Source: Billgrantia saliphila (GTDB lineage: Bacteria; Pseudomonadota; Gammaproteobacteria; Pseudomonadales; Halomonadaceae). From it: a stretch of 64,000 nucleotides of DNA. Below, one piece after another: positions 62,529 to 64,000 of this stretch. Under the pieces are notes generated by a model. The model was given only the letters and a program-made list of their open reading frames with translations, was not told the origin of the DNA and did no database searches. The position numbers and the translations under genes are program-made. Every line of letters begins with the position of its first letter. The first letter of the stretch is position 1. Where the stretch lies: the NCBI RefSeq assembly GCF_002930105.1, contig NZ_PJRN01000003.1:186001-250000 (forward strand), given 5' to 3'.

Positions 62529-64000
62529 TCAGCCCCGTTCGCCCTCCGCCGACGCCTGGTCATGCGTCGTATCGCTACCGCGCAGCTTGCGCCGCAGCCA
62601 GTCGGAAATGACGGCGATCATGGCGTAGAAGCTTGGCACGAAGCAGCTGCCCAGCACCGCCACAGAGGCCATGCCGACCGCCACCGTGGTGCCGATATGA
62701 TGGCTGCTGACGTCGCTGGCCCCGCTGGCCAGCGCCAGCGGCAGGGTGCCGAAGATGAACGCCAGCGAAGTCATCACGATCGGGCGGAAGCGTAGCTCGG
62801 CAGCGGTGATGGCTGCCTCGCGGATCGACTTGCCCTGCTCCTTGCGCTGCAGCTCGGCGAACTCGACGATCAGGATGGCGTTTTTGGCCGCCAGCCCCAC
62901 CACCACCAGCATGCCGATTTCCACGTAGACGCTGGTGTCGAGCCCGCGCAGCGCGATGCCACCGATCCCCCCCAGGAAGGCGAAAGGCGTCGCGGTCAGC
63001 ACCGCCAGCGGCAGCGACCAGCTCTCGTACTGGGCCGCCAGGATCAGGAACACCATCACGATGCCGAACACGATGGCCAGCATCGCGGTGTTGCCCAGCT
63101 GGCTCTCCTGGTAGGCGGTGCCGGTCCAGCCCATGCCCCAGCCGCCGCCCAGCGTCTCCTCGACGATCTCTTCCATGGCGGCGATGGCCTGACCCGAGCT
63201 GTAGCCCGGAGCGGGCCCGCCCTGGAACTGGGCGCCCAGGTAGACGCCGAAGCGCGACACCACCGCCGGCTTGGCCTGGCGCTCCAGCGTCACGAACTCG
63301 GAGAGGGGAATCCGCTCGCCATTGCCGCCGCGCACCGAGACCTTGCTGATGTCGTCCGGTGTCTTGCGGTACTCGTCCTCGTTCTGCAGGTAGACCTGGA
63401 AGTTGCGGTTCTGGTAGCTGAAGTAATTGACGAAGCCGTTACCGAAGGTGTTAGACAGGGCAGCGTTGAGGTCCTCTAGCGCCACCCCGTAGCTGAGCGC
63501 CTTCTGCTGGTCGATCTCCGCCCGGTAGCCCGGCACGTTGACGTTGAAGGTGGTGAATACCTGCTGCAGCGCCGGGTGCTGATTGGCCGCCTGCATCACC
63601 TGCACCGAGGCCTGGAAAAGCTCCCGCGGGCTGGCGCCCCCGAAGGACTGCAAGTAGCCGGTGAAGCCGCCGGTGGTGGATAGCCCCATGATCGGTGGCA
63701 CGTTGAAGGCCATGGCCGAGCCGCCGGGCACTTCCGCCCCCAGCTGCATGATCCGCCCCACCAACTCGGTAGCGGTCAGCTCACGCTCCGACCACGGGTC
63801 CATGTTGATGAACATAATGCCGCGAGCGGTGTTCACCGCGCTGGAGAGGATGTCGTAGCCGGCCACCGCGGAAGAGTAGCGCACACCGGGGATCTCCTCG
63901 ATGCGCTCGCTCAGCTCGGCCATGTAGGCCCGGGTCCGCGCCAACGAGGCCGAATCGGGCAGTTGCACGCTGGCCAGCACGACCCCCTGGTCGGTTTCAG
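62529..64000 (-). CDS. RND multidrug efflux permease (AcrB/MexB family), C-terminal part
   Basis: At least 490 residues are visible; the gene continues past the right edge, so the N-terminal half is missing. The periplasmic porter region opens VLASVQLPDSASLARTRAY, and the C-terminal membrane bundle contains FGIVMVFLILAAQYESWSLPLAVL, GLAAKNAILIVEFAELQRK (the AKN block of HAE1 pumps) and ELRFRPIVMTSLAFIFGTLPLAL. It should export drugs or solvents with an adaptor and a TolC-like channel, none of which is visible here. The TetR gene at 61024 is a possible regulator. A strong terminator follows. Confidence 0.93.
   Translation of the reverse strand, partial: ETDQGVVLASVQLPDSASLARTRAYMAELSERIEEIPGVRYSSAVAGYDILSSAVNTARGIMFINMDPWSERELTATELVGRIMQLGAEVPGGSAMAFNVPPIMGLSTTGGFTGYLQSFGGASPRELFQASVQVMQAANQHPALQQVFTTFNVNVPGYRAEIDQQKALSYGVALEDLNAALSNTFGNGFVNYFSYQNRNFQVYLQNEDEYRKTPDDISKVSVRGGNGERIPLSEFVTLERQAKPAVVSRFGVYLGAQFQGGPAPGYSSGQAIAAMEEIVEETLGGGWGMGWTGTAYQESQLGNTAMLAIVFGIVMVFLILAAQYESWSLPLAVLTATPFAFLGGIGGIALRGLDTSVYVEIGMLVVVGLAAKNAILIVEFAELQRKEQGKSIREAAITAAELRFRPIVMTSLAFIFGTLPLALASGASDVSSHHIGTTVAVGMASVAVLGSCFVPSFYAMIAVISDWLRRKLRGSDTTHDQASAEGERG

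Overview
The window reads as a chromosomal segment of a GC-rich gammaproteobacterium, most likely a member of the Halomonadaceae (Halomonas or a relative). This is inferred from the overall high GC, the Pseudomonas-like order gltA / sdhCDAB-sucAB-lpd-sucCD, the nagQ-nagA-nagB2-nagF-nagE and gltR-gtrS-gtsABCD clusters, and the acidic proteins. I see no insertion sequence, prophage or CRISPR array.

Layout, left to right. 1-7 kb: the end of an outer-membrane barrel gene, a GlsB-type membrane protein, a DUF924 protein, a GlxA-type regulator with an MFS exporter, the ycjX-ycjF pair and a universal stress protein. 7-16.3 kb (minus strand): a sugar-uptake regulon made of a GltR/GtrS-type two-component system, an AGE-family sugar isomerase, a GtsABCD-type ABC transporter and a DUF1479 protein. 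16.5-24.6 kb (minus): a Cof-type phosphatase and a complete N-acetylglucosamine PTS operon headed by a GntR regulator whose promoter sits inside helically phased TACCAAT repeats. 24.8-29.8 kb: RNase II, a PHB-depolymerase-like esterase with its CopG-type neighbour, and a DUF1989 protein. 29.8-35.2 kb: a type I secretion ATPase/adaptor pair facing its probable substrate, a beta-helix protein with RTX repeats and a CBM-like tail.

35.3-48.6 kb holds nearly all of the oxidative TCA machinery on the minus strand (sdhCDAB, sucAB, lpd, sucCD), with gltA divergent and clear sigma-70 promoters on both sides. 50.1-52 kb holds tRNA-Glu, tRNA-Ala and gltX; nineteen perfect copies of a 7-bp repeat abut the tRNA promoter. 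52.2-55.3 kb carries an XRE regulator, a lipoprotein, a DksA-like protein and two tandem paralogues of unknown function.

The most striking part is 55.5-58.5 kb. The apparent gaps there hold five candidate minus-strand small RNAs with the architecture of CsrB/RsmX/Y/Z sponges: 6-8 GGA motifs each, many presented in hairpin loops, a Rho-independent terminator and a recognisable promoter. Between them lie a small winged-helix-like gene, a coupled zinc-ribbon/coiled-coil pair, and a sugE guanidinium exporter under a textbook guanidine-II (mini-ykkC) riboswitch. The window ends with dusA, an aspartoacylase-family gene, a TetR regulator, an OB-fold-like membrane protein and the C-terminal half of an RND efflux pump.
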